Part shown: positions 32,812 through 44,328 of the stretch, in pieces | How the letters are laid out: the number at the start of each line of letters is the position of its first letter | Numbering within the stretch: the first letter of the stretch is position 1 | DNA from: Diatrype stigma | Lineage: Eukaryota; Ascomycota; Sordariomycetes; Xylariales; Diatrypaceae | Assembly (NCBI GenBank): GCA_022225965.2 | Contig: JAKJXP020000024.1 | Span: 1-64,000 of the forward strand | Length of the DNA: 64,000 nt | Direction of reading: 5' to 3' | Made by a program: the position numbers and the translations under genes | The notes under the pieces: model-generated | The model's input: only the letters and a program-made list of their open reading frames with translations | What the model was told of the DNA's origin: nothing | Database searches by the model: none

Positions 32812-34724
32812 GAGAGATAGGCAGCGCGATACTAGGGTTGAAGTATAATCAATGCATAATTCCAAACCAAACTCCACGTCAACTGTCACTACAAATTTAC
32901 AATTCATGGGGCATTCGGTCTGTATGACCTGACCTGTACATAGTCAGTATAAAGCTGTGGGTTAGCGACCTGTGGGTTTGAACTAGGCAAGCCAGTCTAT
33001 GACACATGCGATTCTAAGATTATACGTTGGGGAAATCAATATCTATCAATCCCAGCGCGCGCCGGCGATTGAGATTGTTGGACGCCGACTGGTGTTGGGT
33101 GGCTCGCTGTAGGTCATCGTAGCTCCCAAAGACAGCGACTCGGGCATGGGCCATCGATATATTTCACCAGCAGCCTGGCAGGATCGGAACTCATTCTATT
33201 ACCGGGTGTTCTGTGTCGAACCTTGTAGGTAAGCAGATGGTGGGTGTTCATGGATTGTGCATCGTCCGCACAAGTAAAATGCCAGAGGTGACCGGCCGCC
33301 GGAGTAGCCGGGGGTCCACCGCCCCGCCCTCCCCGTGTCCTCGGCGGAGTGGAAGGCCGACGTAGCGGTCCATTGAGCCGCGGCTTACATCGTGCTTTCA
33401 GCTTTCGGCATAGCCTACAAGCTTGCGATTCACGCCAGGGACACATTGTATCGATTGCTAAGTCGCGTTGTCCAAGCAACGTCGACGCTATCGTCGTCTT
33501 TTTATACATATACCACACTGGTTTCCTTCGCCGTGGAACCACGAGCCAACCCACCTAAGAAACAGGACATGGCTTCATAATGCGTGTCTCTCACCCGATA
33601 GATTGATAACAGAACGGGACCACTGCGCCACGGAGGCGCAACTTACCTCGCCATAGAACCAGACTCACTTGTTTTCTCAACTACTCGCCAACGGCAGGTC
33701 CAAGATCCGAGGGCTGCTTCCTGTAGTTGCGGCGAAGTCAGCTTATTTATGTAATATATGCTCCTACATGTGGCGTATCCGGGCACGGGGCTGATAGAGG
33801 CGGAGAAGTATCATAGAGAACAGCTACACATTAGTGGCTGGCTTCCCTTCTCCAGACTCTCTCATCTTGCTCGCCCTCGAACAACGAACAACTTTAATGG
33901 ACCTCCCGTGTAGTGTTTTTGCAACGAACCCCTACCGACACTGCACACTCGCACATGGTAATTGAGGAGTCCGAAAATATGACTGCCATACTAGGCGTTG
34001 CCACCATCTAATATACGAAATAATTCCCATTCAACGACTTTCATTCTACACGGGCATTACGTATGCTATTTTTAGATTCAATTGCGGGATCAGGCGTACG
34101 GACAAGTTCAGCTCCTCAGCCCTGTGGATCGTTACACAGTAAGCCCTCCACTGGCCGGAGATTGAGATTGCGGGACTACCATTTGTTCTACACTACAATG
34201 TACTATAATAGACTCTTGGCGGGCCAACATGCGAATACGCATTGGCTCAAGTCACAATCCTACGTCTGCACTGACTATTCGAAGGCAATCAATGTTGATG
34301 GGACGTCGGATTACAACAGTGTATAACCTTTCTCAAATGTCTACACTCAACCACGATGAAACTGAATATTTGCATGTATCGTGTCCTTTCCACGTGCTTA
34401 GTTAATATATGACCTATTTGTATGAACTCATGAACGATTCGTTCACGAACTGAATAGGGCCGGCGTCGTGGATCTGACTGCCTGTGGCAGGCGTTGGGCC
34501 TTATGCCGACCAGCCTACTCCGTATGCACCGGTCCAAATAGGACCCATATGGTGTTGCACGATGTCAGCATTGAAGGATCTTCGGATTTCGTAGCAAACG
34601 GCCATGAAAGGCTTTATAAAGGCTACAGGGATCCAAACATTCCAACTAGTTCTTCGTCGAAGTGCTGGGAAAAAACAAGCCGGCTTCTGTTTCTTGCTTG
34701 CAAAGATCACATCCTCGAAACACG
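32812..34724. other. Intergenic, 1.9 kb, no supported gene
   Basis: Holds a possible tRNA fragment at 33620-33637 (minus) and a TTTATAAA box at about 34613-34620, 105 bp before the next gene. Open frames around 33114-33656 on both strands have no convincing domain. Confidence 0.5.
33620..33637 (-). other. Possible tRNA 5'-half remnant
   Basis: On the minus strand this reads GCCTCCGTGGCGCAGTGG, which looks like the 5' acceptor strand plus D-arm/Box A of a eukaryotic tRNA, and is followed by CTGTTATC resembling an Asn (GUU) anticodon arm. I find no 3' acceptor strand (a CGGAGGC complement) or proper T-arm downstream, so no functional tRNA is claimed. Confidence 0.25.
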
Positions 34725-35982
34725 ATGCACTCTATAATACTCCTCAGACGGGCGGCGCCTCTTGCCGCCGCTCTGATAACAACACTAGGTGCAGCGGCGG
34801 CCTCGGCTCAAAACGCTTCAACCGCGATCGTCGGCTGCGATGAGGTCGGCTGCCCGGTGAACGCGGACACCGCGACGAGCGAGTGCAAGCTGATAGACGA
34901 GACATTCAACGAGATCGGGCTGGCGCGGATACCAATCGGCGACGGTGACGATGACGGCGACGATGGGGACACAGACGGGCAGGACGCAGAGCTCGCCGGC
35001 ATCTCGTGGGTCCAGGGCAACAGCGTGACGGACGTGGGCGGGAGCGACGACCGCTACCCGACGGAGCGGGTGCTGCGGCGGGACTGGTACTTCGGCACGC
35101 CGGCGGGCTTCGACCTGGGCGCGCAGAACACCCGCGCGTGCGCCGCCTTCTTCCACAAGTCGATGGCCGCGTTCCCCGAGGGCAACACCGAGACGGCCGC
35201 CGGCACGTGCGAGCAGGCCATGGCCCCGGAGTGCGTCAACGCCCTCGTGCAGAGGGCCCAGTCGCTGCAGTTCGACGCGGACGATAGCAGCGACGACCTG
35301 TGCGGCGCGCTGGAGCAGGACATCCTCAGCAACTTCGACGTCGAGTGTCGCGATGACGCGGGGTCGCCGTACTGGCGAAACGTGACCGTGCGCCGTGAGT
35401 GACAACTGCCAACTACACTAATGTCCCGCCTTCCCGTGGTTGTGGTCGTACACACCACGCAGGGGGATGAAGTAGCCGCGTAGAACAGAACTTGCTAACC
35501 CTTGCGTAGCAATCCTCGGCGGATCCGCACCGGCTGTGATCTTGTCCAGCGACAACATAACGTCGAACTGCTGGCCCATCACTCCCAAGGAGGATGATCT
35601 AGCCTTTATTGAGAGGCTGACAACCACTGTGAGCCTTCTCCTGTTCCGAGTTGCTGTTCATCTGCCGGTCGGCTTTATATGTTAACCATCCTTGTAATAG
35701 ACGGACGACTTCGGCAGCGACGTGCTGCAAAACTTCTTCTACGGCGTCACTCCCATCCTGACTGCCTTCTACAGCGGCGAAGGCTCCCCCATCACGACGA
35801 ACACCGCGCAGATGACTTGCCTCAAGACCATGGGTCCAAGTCCTGGATCTAATCAGACGGTTGATGAGGACGATGATGATGACGACGACGACGATGACGA
35901 CAGTGCTGGTACCTTGGTCAGAGCATCAACAACAGCAGCCTTGTTCATTGCAGCTTCTGCCATCTTGGCCTCGATATCGTGA
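34725..35982 (+). CDS. Secreted Cys-containing protein with poly-Asp linker and GPI-type tail
   Basis: Three exons fit: 34725-35394, 35510-35628 and 35701-35982, giving 356 residues. The start MHSIILLRRAAPLAAALITTLGAAAASAQ is a clear signal peptide. The mature part has paired cysteines (VGCDEVGCP, SECK, RACAAF, GTCEQAMAPECV, DLCGAL, VECRD, SNCWP, MTCLK), an acidic GDDDGDDGDTDGQD loop at about 72-85, and DWYFGTPAGFDLGAQNTRACAAFFHK. Near the end, VDEDDDDDDDDDDD precedes a hydrophobic tail (TAALFIAASAILASIS) like a GPI signal. Several N-glycosylation sites occur (NAS, NVT, NIT, NQT). Probably a surface-anchored protein of unknown role; no catalytic motif was recognised. Confidence 0.72.
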
Positions 35983-36653
35983 ACGTGCGGCCTTATTTAA
36001 TTCTGGGTTAGTTACGGTGTGGGAGCATGGCGTTCTTTAGAGGAACTTTGGCGTTGAGGTTGTTTGGGAGTTGTGATATCCAAACATGCTTCAGTATTCT
36101 GAAGTGTCTGCGGCGTTTATGGGATACACGAGTACTCATCCTTCGGATGATTCATAAGTCGATATTTAGACCACTGCATCCAATCGAATCTACATTTTCA
36201 TGCAACAAACCGTGGCAACCTTGGAAATTTTGCTGGGTATAAGATAATCCTTACCATTACATCGTGAGGCCTTGGAAAAGACTCCGAATACTTGGCGGGA
36301 GTAACAGCGCTGGTGACAGCTCAGTATTCTCCCGGAAAGGGGGCTTCCATAAATGGTGATAATAATGATGATGCCGCCAGCTTGGGTTACAGTGGGTGTA
36401 GTTACCAAAATACTTATCGATAGTGAAGCTCCAGCACTCAAAATTCCAGCACTCAGACTCTCAGAAGCCTGCAATTAGGTATATGGATCCACTTAATGCT
36501 GCTACTGCGACTGCCGACTGCGCTGTAACTTGGCGCTGTAGGGCACCAACTGCACCAACTAGACAAAAAATTCCAGATGCATTGAAACGAGTAAAGCTTC
36601 CTCGTAAAGTTTGAGCTTGTCAGGAATTCGGAAGACTATCTTCATGTCCGACT
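35983..36653. other. Intergenic, no supported gene
   Basis: Short frames only; nothing recognised. Confidence 0.5.
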
Positions 36654-38097
36654 ATGTTCACATCACGATGGGTGTGCCGCCACTGTACGAGAAGATTGGC
36701 GCAGCCTATGAACCGCCAGCTCGTCCGTCTAGCTAGCACGGGTACGTACAACTACAATTCCTCCCACTCATCTTTCCCCTCTGCTTCTTCCTGCCCAGCT
36801 AACCTAGGGGCCCTTCCACGCACCACATTTTCAAGATGCCGCATCACCACCCGCATCGCTGACAGCTCTCCCCGCCGTCCTTCTCAAGCGCGCTCGGAAT
36901 ATCGCGGCCGAGCACACCAAGCTGACCGAGAAACTCGCAACCGACTTCGACCTGAAGACCGCAAAACGAGCCGGCGAGCTATCGCGCGTCGCAACGGCGC
37001 TGAAGGAATGGGAGACGGCGCAGTCCTCGCTCGGGGAGCTGACGGCGCTCCTGCACTCGAATGACCCCGAGCTGCGCGACCTCGCTAGGGAGGAGCACGC
37101 CTCGACGCAGAAGAACCTCGGCGTCCTCGCGACGGCGCTGTCGGCCTCCCTGACCCCGCGCGACCCCTTCGCCGACCTGCCGTGCATGATCGAGATCCGC
37201 CCGGGCCCCGGCGGGCTCGAGGGCCGCTACTTCGCCGACGCCCTGTTCCGCATGTACCGGCAGTACTGCGCGGAGGCGGGTCTGCGGTCCAAGATAGTGA
37301 AGTACGAGGTGACGGAGGGCAGCTCGACGACGAGCGGCGGCGCCGCCAGCGAGGCGCCGCTCCACGAGGCCGTGCTCGAGATCCTGGACGCCGGCGCCTA
37401 CGACCGGTTCCGCGGCGAGGCCGGCATGCACCGGGTGCAGCGGATCCCGGCGACGGAGCGGCAGGGCCGCACGCACACGAGCGCGGTGGCGGTGTGGGTG
37501 CTGCCGTCGTTCCCCGAGACGGGCGGGGGCGGCGACGGCACGAACGGCGAGGCGGTGGACTTCAACGACCCGGAGAGCCTGTTCTACGTGGACCCGCGGG
37601 AGGTGCGGGAGGAGAAGATGCGGGCGAGCGGGGCGGGCGGGCAGCACGTGAACAAGACGGAGAGCGCGATCCGGCTGACGCACGTGCCGACGGGGATCCA
37701 GGTGTCGATGCAGGACTCGCGGTCGCAGCACCAGAACCGCGACGCGGCGTGGACGCTGCTGCGGTCGCGGCTGGGCCAGAAGCGGCGCGAGGAGCGCGAG
37801 GAGCAGGTCTGGCAGCTGCGCAACAGCGTCCTCAGCAAGGACCGCATCACCCGCTCCGACAAGATCCGCACCTACAACTACAGCCAGGACCGCTGCACCG
37901 ACCACCGCTCCGCCCTCGACGTCCACAACCTCGCCGACGTGCTCGGCGGCGGGCCCACCCTCGGCCGCGTCATGGAGAGCGCCCGCGACTACCTCATCCG
38001 CAAGGAGATCGAGGCCCTGATCGCCGAGGAGGAGCTCATCGCCGCCGGTGGCAGCTTGACGGCGCCGGGCAAGGAGTCGAAGAAGTCGAAGAGGTGA
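36654..38097 (+). CDS. MRF1: Mitochondrial peptide chain release factor 1
   Basis: Two exons fit: 36654-36741 and 36836-38097, giving 449 residues. Exon 1 encodes a basic mitochondrial presequence (MFTSRWVCRHCTRRLAQPMNRQLVRLAS). The class-1 release factor body follows: an N-terminal helical region (EHTKLTEKLATDFD), the PCMIEIRPGPGGLEG start of domain 2, the RF1-type codon-recognition region with MHRVQRIPATERQGRTHTSAVAV, and the catalytic GAGGQHVNKTESA loop (GGQ at about residues 294-296) that triggers peptidyl-tRNA hydrolysis. RTYNYSQDRCTDHR is also standard. A short Ser/Lys-rich tail ends the protein. The acceptor at 36835 was chosen because it is the only nearby AG that keeps frame without a stop. 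The 3' half is very GC-rich, unlike its flanks. Confidence 0.92.
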
Positions 38098-38635
38098 AGC
38101 GGTGAAGCGGTGAAGCGCCGTGCTGTATATGATATACTCGTTATATGCGATATTTGTACTGGTATATTATACGAATAGAATAAATAGAATACAAATACCA
38201 CAACCAACGCAATGTGCTAGTATAGCTGCCTACGTACCCTACAGAATCTGCTCCGAGTCACCCATTGAGTCTCCTAGATCTAGGTACATCCATCCATTCT
38301 CTCTAAAAGGAATTAGATACCTGTACTGAATAAAACCCTAAGGTAATATGCGCTGAAGAATTAATTATACTGCCTTGACTAAAATCAAGGTGTGCTTAGC
38401 GGGAAGGTGGTACGTCGAGAGGGCAAGTGCGAAGCACTGTGAGAGGGGGTTAGCTGGACTCTGAAGCTGTTGTATCGTAACCTCGAACAACAACAACCTT
38501 TATCTATCAAATCCATTTCCTTCAATTCTTGCTTCTCCGAAATAGGTGCACGTGGGGGTTTCGTAGGTGGTTGCGAATGTTGACTAATCTGTGAGCTGGC
38601 TATATGTCAACGGATAAGAACAAAATATTCCAACT
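38098..38635. other. Intergenic, no supported gene
   Basis: The 3' flank of the release-factor gene starts with a short GTGAAGCG direct repeat. No other structure was recognised. Confidence 0.5.
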
Positions 38636-38740
38636 GGCACGATGGCAGAGCGGTCTAATGCGCAAGACTCGAATTTCTAGCTCATCTAGCGTCGATATCT
38701 TGTTTCTTCGGAAGCGCAGGTTCAAATCCTGCTCGTGTCG
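38636..38740 (+). tRNA. tRNA-Ser(CGA) with a 23-nt intron
   Basis: The acceptor stem GGCACGA pairs with TCGTGTC (one G-T) and the discriminator is G, as in eukaryotic serine tRNAs. The D-arm begins GGCAGAGCGG. The anticodon stem CAAGA/TCTTG encloses loop CTCGAA + A with anticodon CGA at 38670-38672, interrupted after position 37 by an intron at 38674-38696. A long variable arm (TTC-TTCG-GAA) and T-arm GCAGG-TTCAAAT-CCTGC follow. A T-rich Pol III terminator starts just after 38741. The serine CGA isoacceptor also carries an intron at this site in yeast. Confidence 0.93.
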
Positions 38741-38741
38741 A

Positions 38742-38765
38742 TTTGTTTTTTCTTTTTGTTCCTTT
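38742..38765 (+). terminator. T-rich RNA polymerase III terminator
   Basis: Two runs of five or more T follow the 3' end of the tRNA within 25 nt. Confidence 0.7.
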
Positions 38766-39108
38766 TTCTCATGTTGCATCGTTTCTTATCTTTTCTGTGC
38801 CTTCATCTTAACGTTTGTTTCCCGATTTATCTACACAACATGAATTGCCCGTGTATGTTGGTTGGTATATAGCATACAAGTACAGCACTGGTTGACCTCT
38901 TGTTAGGTCTGTAATATCTACAACAGCGACAAGCCATAATATAGCATTGTCGACATTGGTAGATAAGGATGGGCATCTCATCGCCACGATCTTCGCACTC
39001 ACGAGGCCCTCTTCTATTGGTTAACCCAATGTTCATGCTCACACTCATGACTGGTTCTCAGGTCCCTCCTGAGTGCTTGAACTCGTTGCTGCCGGTGGTA
39101 TTCCCAGC

Positions 39109-40189
39109 CTAAGCGTCCACTCCCACCGGCCTCTCCACCAGTCTGACCACCGGCCTGGCCTCCTGGTTTCCGTCATCGATCTCCCCCCCAGCGCGTTCGA
39201 TAAGACGAACTTCATCGCAGTACTCGCATTTACAGGCTTTCCATTGAGTACCACATCTATAGCAGAACTGGAAGCCGCACCGACAACTACAAATAATAAT
39301 AAGCATTGCCCAAGAGAGGAGGTAATTAGCACTTCGTCGAGACTCACGTCATATGATTGCACCCCGTATGTAGTTCGATCATGCCCCAGCAGTTCGAGCA
39401 GCGTTGCCAGCCTTGCTCTATTGCCAACCGGAGAACTTCTTGCAGTTGGCCATCATTGGGACAATCGCCGCCGTGCGCCGGGCCTTTGCACGCAATGCAA
39501 GTCCGCGCATCGCATGCCTCGCAGGCAGCGACCAACTCCAGGCATTGTTCCTGCGGTATGAAACTGGCGCAGTGCTGGTTGTGGCAGTACGTTCTGTTGG
39601 GAGTAGAGAACTCCAGAGCTTTCTTCGGGTACTCGCGGGCCACCTCGCTATCGAGGAAGAGCCGGTTTTGGGCGAGGGGAATATGCTGGTTGCAGCATCG
39701 CGGAGGAAAGAGGGACTCGTCGAGCATGGCATCCTGGAACAGGTGCGTGAGACACCCTCGGCAGTATTCATGCCCACATGGGGCCTTGGCCAACTCAGCG
39801 GAATGCTTCGGGTCTCTACAGGCCTCGCAATGCCGCTTCTGAACTCCGGCTTCTTGCTGGCGAGATGTGGCCCAGTCCGAGCTCTCCGGGAGGTCGCCCG
39901 CGACTGTTGCCTCGTCGTCCAAGGGTGTACTGGCTTGGGAGGTTACTTGTAGCTGCGCCGTGTTCCCCTGGATACCTTCGGCCATACTTCGATCCGTGGC
40001 ACATACCTTTGCATCCTTAAGCTCTTCCAGAAAGAGCTCCAAGGCGAGCTGCTGGTCGGTCTCGGTGCCCCCAGGCTGCTTCCCTTTGCCCATCGTGTTG
40101 GCCAATGCTTCCTCGGCGTCTTCTTGGAGCAACTGTATGATCAGCAATGCGTCCTCATCCTCCATCTGTGCAAAAACTGATACATCCAT
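39109..40189 (-). CDS. RBR-type (RING1-IBR-RING2) E3 ubiquitin ligase
   Basis: Two exons fit: 40189-39348 and 39286-39109, giving 339 residues. RING1 is CEACRDPKHSAELAKAPCGHEYCRGCLTHLF followed by FPPRCC (about residues 120-170). The IBR follows with TYCHNQHCASFIP, CEACDARTCIACKG and HGGDCP. RING2 is CSNCWGMIELHTGCNHMT, completed across the intron by CRCGFQFCYRCGTQWKACKCEYC. In RING2 the cysteine of the GCNHMTC segment, partly formed at the splice, is the expected catalytic cysteine that accepts ubiquitin before substrate transfer. The N-terminal 110 residues are helical and acidic (DEDALLIIQLLQEDAEEAL). Substrate unknown. The 61-nt intron ends in TAG directly before the cysteine codon. Confidence 0.88.
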
Positions 40190-41638
40190 AGCTAGGGTCG
40201 ATGCGTATGAACTGTGACTAGTACAATTGATGCAGCGTCCTTGAACACCAGTATTGGTAGGAGCGCGAATCTCAGTATTCCTACAAAAGGAGAGGTGGTA
40301 ATTTCATATTGGCTATGGGAGGAGATAAGCATGAGCTCTATAAACCATAATTTCCTTCCTACCCCCGTTTGCCTCGGGCAGTCAGAATCTCGCAGCATGC
40401 TTGGCTCCTATATCAATGTTCTAGGATGCCATGCGCCCTGCCGGACGCCGTTTGTTATATCAGTGTAATTCCATACTAAGAGCAAAACCCAACGACCGCA
40501 ACCCCCTTTGTATTTATACGGCACCCTCAGGTACATACATCAACAGTTACACAGTACTGTTTCAAGAACATGTTTCCCGGCCGGTAGCTTACTTCGTTTT
40601 GTCCGAGTAACCCATGGTGTTGAAGCCTGTCAAACATCCAGAAGTTGCACCCCCCGTACACCATCCCCTGCCCTTTCCCGCCCGAATGCATTTCAAACAC
40701 TCGGAATTTCTTATTATATCTTCATGCCGTATAAAAGCGGGATGACTAACCTGCTGTCCTCTAGGTACGAAGAGCTGGCAGTTGATCAGTGCTACTGCTG
40801 ATATCGATATGATCGGGAATGATCGATCATGCGGTACCTAGCTGCGTTTGCAATGACCTTTCATCGATAAGATCAACGGTAACGGCAGGCATACCCAGGA
40901 TTCCAGGCGCCTGTGGCGCAACTATTTCCCTTTCTGACAAGTCAGCTCTGCCAGTTGAAATAGGTTTATCGGACCACGCGAGGGTGGTGAATATTGAATG
41001 ATAAAGCTAGGTGAGACGAGATTCGATCCGGGCCGTTAGCAATGGCTAGACGAGTGAGAGTGAAACAGTGGGATGACATTAAGGAAAGGTTGAAGTCAAG
41101 CAAAAAGCAACAACCCGTCCGATCGATAGAGATCACGCGGCCAACCAATCACATCAGGGGCCTGGCTTTCCCATGTTCACCGACACCAAATCTCGGCTCT
41201 GCTCTTCAATCATGCACGCTTCCTGTCAAGCACGCGATAGGTTACATGTCACAATCTTACAGCCCTTTTCCAGTTTGGTCGTCTTATATACGCAGCTCCT
41301 ACAGATAGTCGTGATTCCCTGGATCGGAGATCTGATCGTGGCGTTCAACTTGCACGCGGTTCCGATATCTCAGTCCAGACCGCTCCTTCATCACCCATGA
41401 ACTTGCGTAGCCTCATGTGCTTGTGTAATTTTTTCACAACATTCCGATGGAGAAGATCATGCACCTTCCATTGGCTAAGACAACCATTGTGCTCCTTTCC
41501 CAGAAGCGAGATTGGCGTCTACCAAAACCTAAGCAACTCCTATATAAAGTTACAGTTGAGCCTTGCCATCGCCTTCTTCAGTCCGGCCTCACCATCATCT
41601 TAATCTTACACGATCCGCTTCAATAGCCTTCTAGTATC
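40190..41638. other. Intergenic, 1.4 kb, no supported gene
   Basis: No coding or RNA gene recognised. A TATATAAA box at 41542-41549 lies 90 bp before the tyrosinase ATG and is followed by a C/T-rich leader. Confidence 0.5.
41542..41549 (+). promoter_or_regulatory. TATA box of the tyrosinase gene
   Basis: TATATAAA, 90 bp upstream of the predicted ATG, followed about 50 bp later by a C/T-rich segment containing TCTTCAG. Confidence 0.55.
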
Positions 41639-43971
41639 ATGGATTTGCCACAGGAATTCATAGATAGCAACAAAGCTGGGGTGGTTCTCGGTCTCAGGAA
41701 CGTTGCCGGGGTCCGGGACCGCCAAGATGTCGACCAGCTCCTCTGGCATGATCCCAATGCTTTCAATCTGTTCCTCTTAGCGCTTCAGGAGCTGAAGGAT
41801 CCCTCTATGACAGCCGACATCATGGGCTACTTCGAGATCGCTGGTACGTATTAAGAAGGATATAGACCTTACGAGACCCCGGCTGAAAAAACTTTCTACC
41901 TAGGGATCCATGGAATGCCTCGAAGATCGTGGGATAACGTTGGGCATAAGCAAAACCTCGACAGTACGCAAGATGCTGGTTACTGCGCCCATAGTACGGA
42001 GACCTTCCCAACCTGGCATCGCCCCTATCTTGCCATGCTCGAGGTATGTTGCTGCTTCAAATTATCTGCCAGGAAGCTCATGCCTAGCAGCAAAGTCTCT
42101 TTGTGAGGATGCATGAGATTGCCAAGCGCTTCGACGAACCCTACAAATCCGAGTACCAAGAGGCTGCCCAGAGATTCAGATTGCCGTTTTGGGACTACTA
42201 CCGCCCCCGCGGTGGTGAGGTTGCGTTCCCGGGTATTGTAAAAGACAGCTTGACCAGTTTCCCATATGACTACTCTTGTCCCAAGGTCTTCACCTCGGCG
42301 TCCATTATGGTGCGCATGCATCCTGACAACAAATTGGTCAAGCTTGAGAAAAACCCGTTGCATTCCTATGAGTTTCAGGAGGGAATCATGGGGACGGATT
42401 GGGATATTCTGAGACTCGATGCAAGTCACAGTGCAACTGCAGTGGAGAGGCGTGATACTTACAAGTCTCCAGTCCGACCTCTTCCCACGTGACAAAACGG
42501 CCCGCTACCCTCGCTTCGACCCGAAATGGAATACGGGAGAAGAGACGATGAATCTTGTCCTCAACAGTCTCCGCATGGACTCAAATCGTCTAGCACTTAA
42601 CATGGTTGGGGACAAAGTATATGGTCAGTACGAGTCCTTCGCAACGAATAAGGGGGGCGCAAACTCAAACTGGCCAAATGACCCTTCCGCGACCGAGATC
42701 ATGAAAGTCTGGCCTTCAGGCTCGCTCGAGTCCCTTCACGGCTTGTACCACGGTCTCATTGGCGGTAGTTCCATTCCTCGGTCCAAGGGCCAGGGGGGCC
42801 ACATGAGTCGGGTTGCCACAGCGGCGTTTGACCCGGTCTTTTGGATGCACCACGGTCAGGTCGATCGTCTCTTCGCCATATGGCAAGCTGTGCACGACAA
42901 TACCCCGGGCAACTGGTTCTCCGAATCATCCAAGGCCGAGGGGCCATTGTACCCAGCCCGCAAGCAGCCAGGAAACACCGATGCGGACTTTTGGAACTCC
43001 AATGATTCCAGGAATACCATTGCCTTTGGGTACACGTACCCGGAGACGGCCGGGACGCCAGAGCAGGTACTGGCCAAGTTCAATGCCATGTACGAATGGT
43101 CCATCCCCCTGAACACCAATCTCACTTCTGTGGTTGCGCCTAAGGAGATGGAGCCGATCGACGTTCTCAAGACGCAATTCTTCCAGTTCGAGGGAGAGGC
43201 CGGACCAGAGGCAGCCATATTGAGCGAGATTACAGCCCTTGGCACGGTCCCGGAACTGGAAAATAGGGTACAGGCGATGGCTCTGTCACCACCAGGGCAA
43301 GCGCAAACAGTTGTACCCGACAAGGAGTTCTCGAGAGAATGGTTCATCGACGACAAGATCCAGAGGTATATTCATAGTATGACCTTCCGCAAAAAGAATT
43401 CTAGTTAACTCTACTATGAAATAGGCTTGCTCTCAACGGGGATTTCACGATCTTCTACTTCATCGGCACAGAACACCGACCCGGCGCCCCTAGCTCGGAC
43501 AGCGACTTTGCGCTCGCGCCGACTCTAGCGGGCATGAACCACGTGTTCGCAGCGCCGACGCAGCTGTGCGACAACTGCGGCCGGCAGGACGAGCAGGGGC
43601 TCATCGTGACCAACACCGTGGCCATCACATCCGTCCTGCTGGACTTCATTGAGGTCGGCGAGCTGGGCGGTCTCGAGAGGGAAGATGTGATCCCGTTCCT
43701 GCAGAAGCGCTTGAAGTGGAGGATCTTGACGGTATGTTGCTGACCCCCTATTCTATCCTTGGGTAGGAAACTGACTTGGCTGATTCATCTCCTCCAGATC
43801 AATGGCCAATTGGAAGACCCTCGCAGGCTAGCTGAGAAGGATTTCAAGATCAACGTCAGCTGCAAGAAGTCGCGTCTGCCTAGGGGATCCGGCGTTGCGG
43901 AGTATGAGAACTACCCGGGTGTGATCGACGCCATCATCAGTGCCGCTTCGCCAACGGCGGATGGGATGTAA
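41639..43971 (+). CDS. Tyrosinase (type-3 copper polyphenol oxidase) with C-terminal domain
   Basis: Six exons: 41639-41843, 41904-42043, about 42091-42424, about 42465-43365, 43425-43731 and 43798-43971, about 685 residues. Only the exon 3/4 junction (42380-42475) is unsettled. The CuA site has IHGMP and [23 protein letters not shown]. The CuB site has LHGLYHG and FDPVFWMHHGQVDRLFAIWQ, so the six copper-binding histidines are present. The C-terminal region (LNGDFTIFYFIGTEH, CDNCGRQDEQG, VSCKKSRLPRGSGVAEYENYPG) is the fungal tyrosinase C-domain that covers the active site until cleavage. There is no signal peptide, so it is likely cytosolic, as in fungal tyrosinases activated on cell damage. 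The enzyme hydroxylates monophenols and oxidises diphenols to quinones, leading to melanin-type pigments. Confidence 0.9.
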
Positions 43972-44087
43972 CGTACAAGCCTCCTTCGTAGAGGTTACAC
44001 CCTTAGTGTAAAAGAAGGAAATACTGCGAATATTATTCGCTTTTCCCAGTCATGGTTGGTTCAGCAGTTAGCCTCTCTAAAATATAC

Positions 44088-44328
44088 TAAGTTGTTAGCA
44101 GCCACCTAGTGGCTTAGGGGGATGGCTTACCCCCTGAGGCCAGGATAAATGGAGCGCGGCGCTTAGGGTTCCCCTAACGCCCACAACGAGTATATATAAA
44201 GCAGGAATCCCGGGCTTTCGGGCTCTGCAGGAAAACCCTTCCTTCCGTATCAGCAGATATACTAAATACTACAGTATAAGCCAATACAACGGATTACAGG
44301 GAACGACAGGAAGCTTCTTTACATAAGT
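44088..44328. mobile_element. Solo LTR with 5-bp target-site duplication
   Basis: A 231-bp sequence (44093-44323) starts TGTTAGCAG and ends CTTTACA, the TG...CA ends of a retrotransposon LTR. It is flanked on both sides by the identical pentamer TAAGT (44088-44092 and 44324-44328). A TATATATAAA promoter box sits at 44191-44200, about 100 bp into the repeat, where U3 would end. No internal retrotransposon sequence or second LTR adjoins it, so it is a solo LTR left by recombination. The perfect duplication and lack of C-to-T decay suggest a fairly recent insertion that escaped RIP. Confidence 0.85.

Noticed and set aside
31999..32907. 302-codon open frame on the minus strand
   Set aside because: It lies antisense over the GC-rich GPI-protein gene at 32047-32811. 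Its composition is Arg/Ala/Val-rich with no domain, as expected from the complement of a GC3-rich coding sequence.
33114..33554. Minus-strand frame with CRLCRKLKARC, which fits the first half of a Zn2Cys6 cluster
   Set aside because: The second half (C-x2-C-x6-C) is absent and the rest has no transcription-factor features; probably coincidence.
36979..37926. 315-codon open frame on the minus strand
   Set aside because: Antisense to the mitochondrial release factor gene; Leu/Arg/Ala-rich with no domain, while the plus strand has the GGQ motif.
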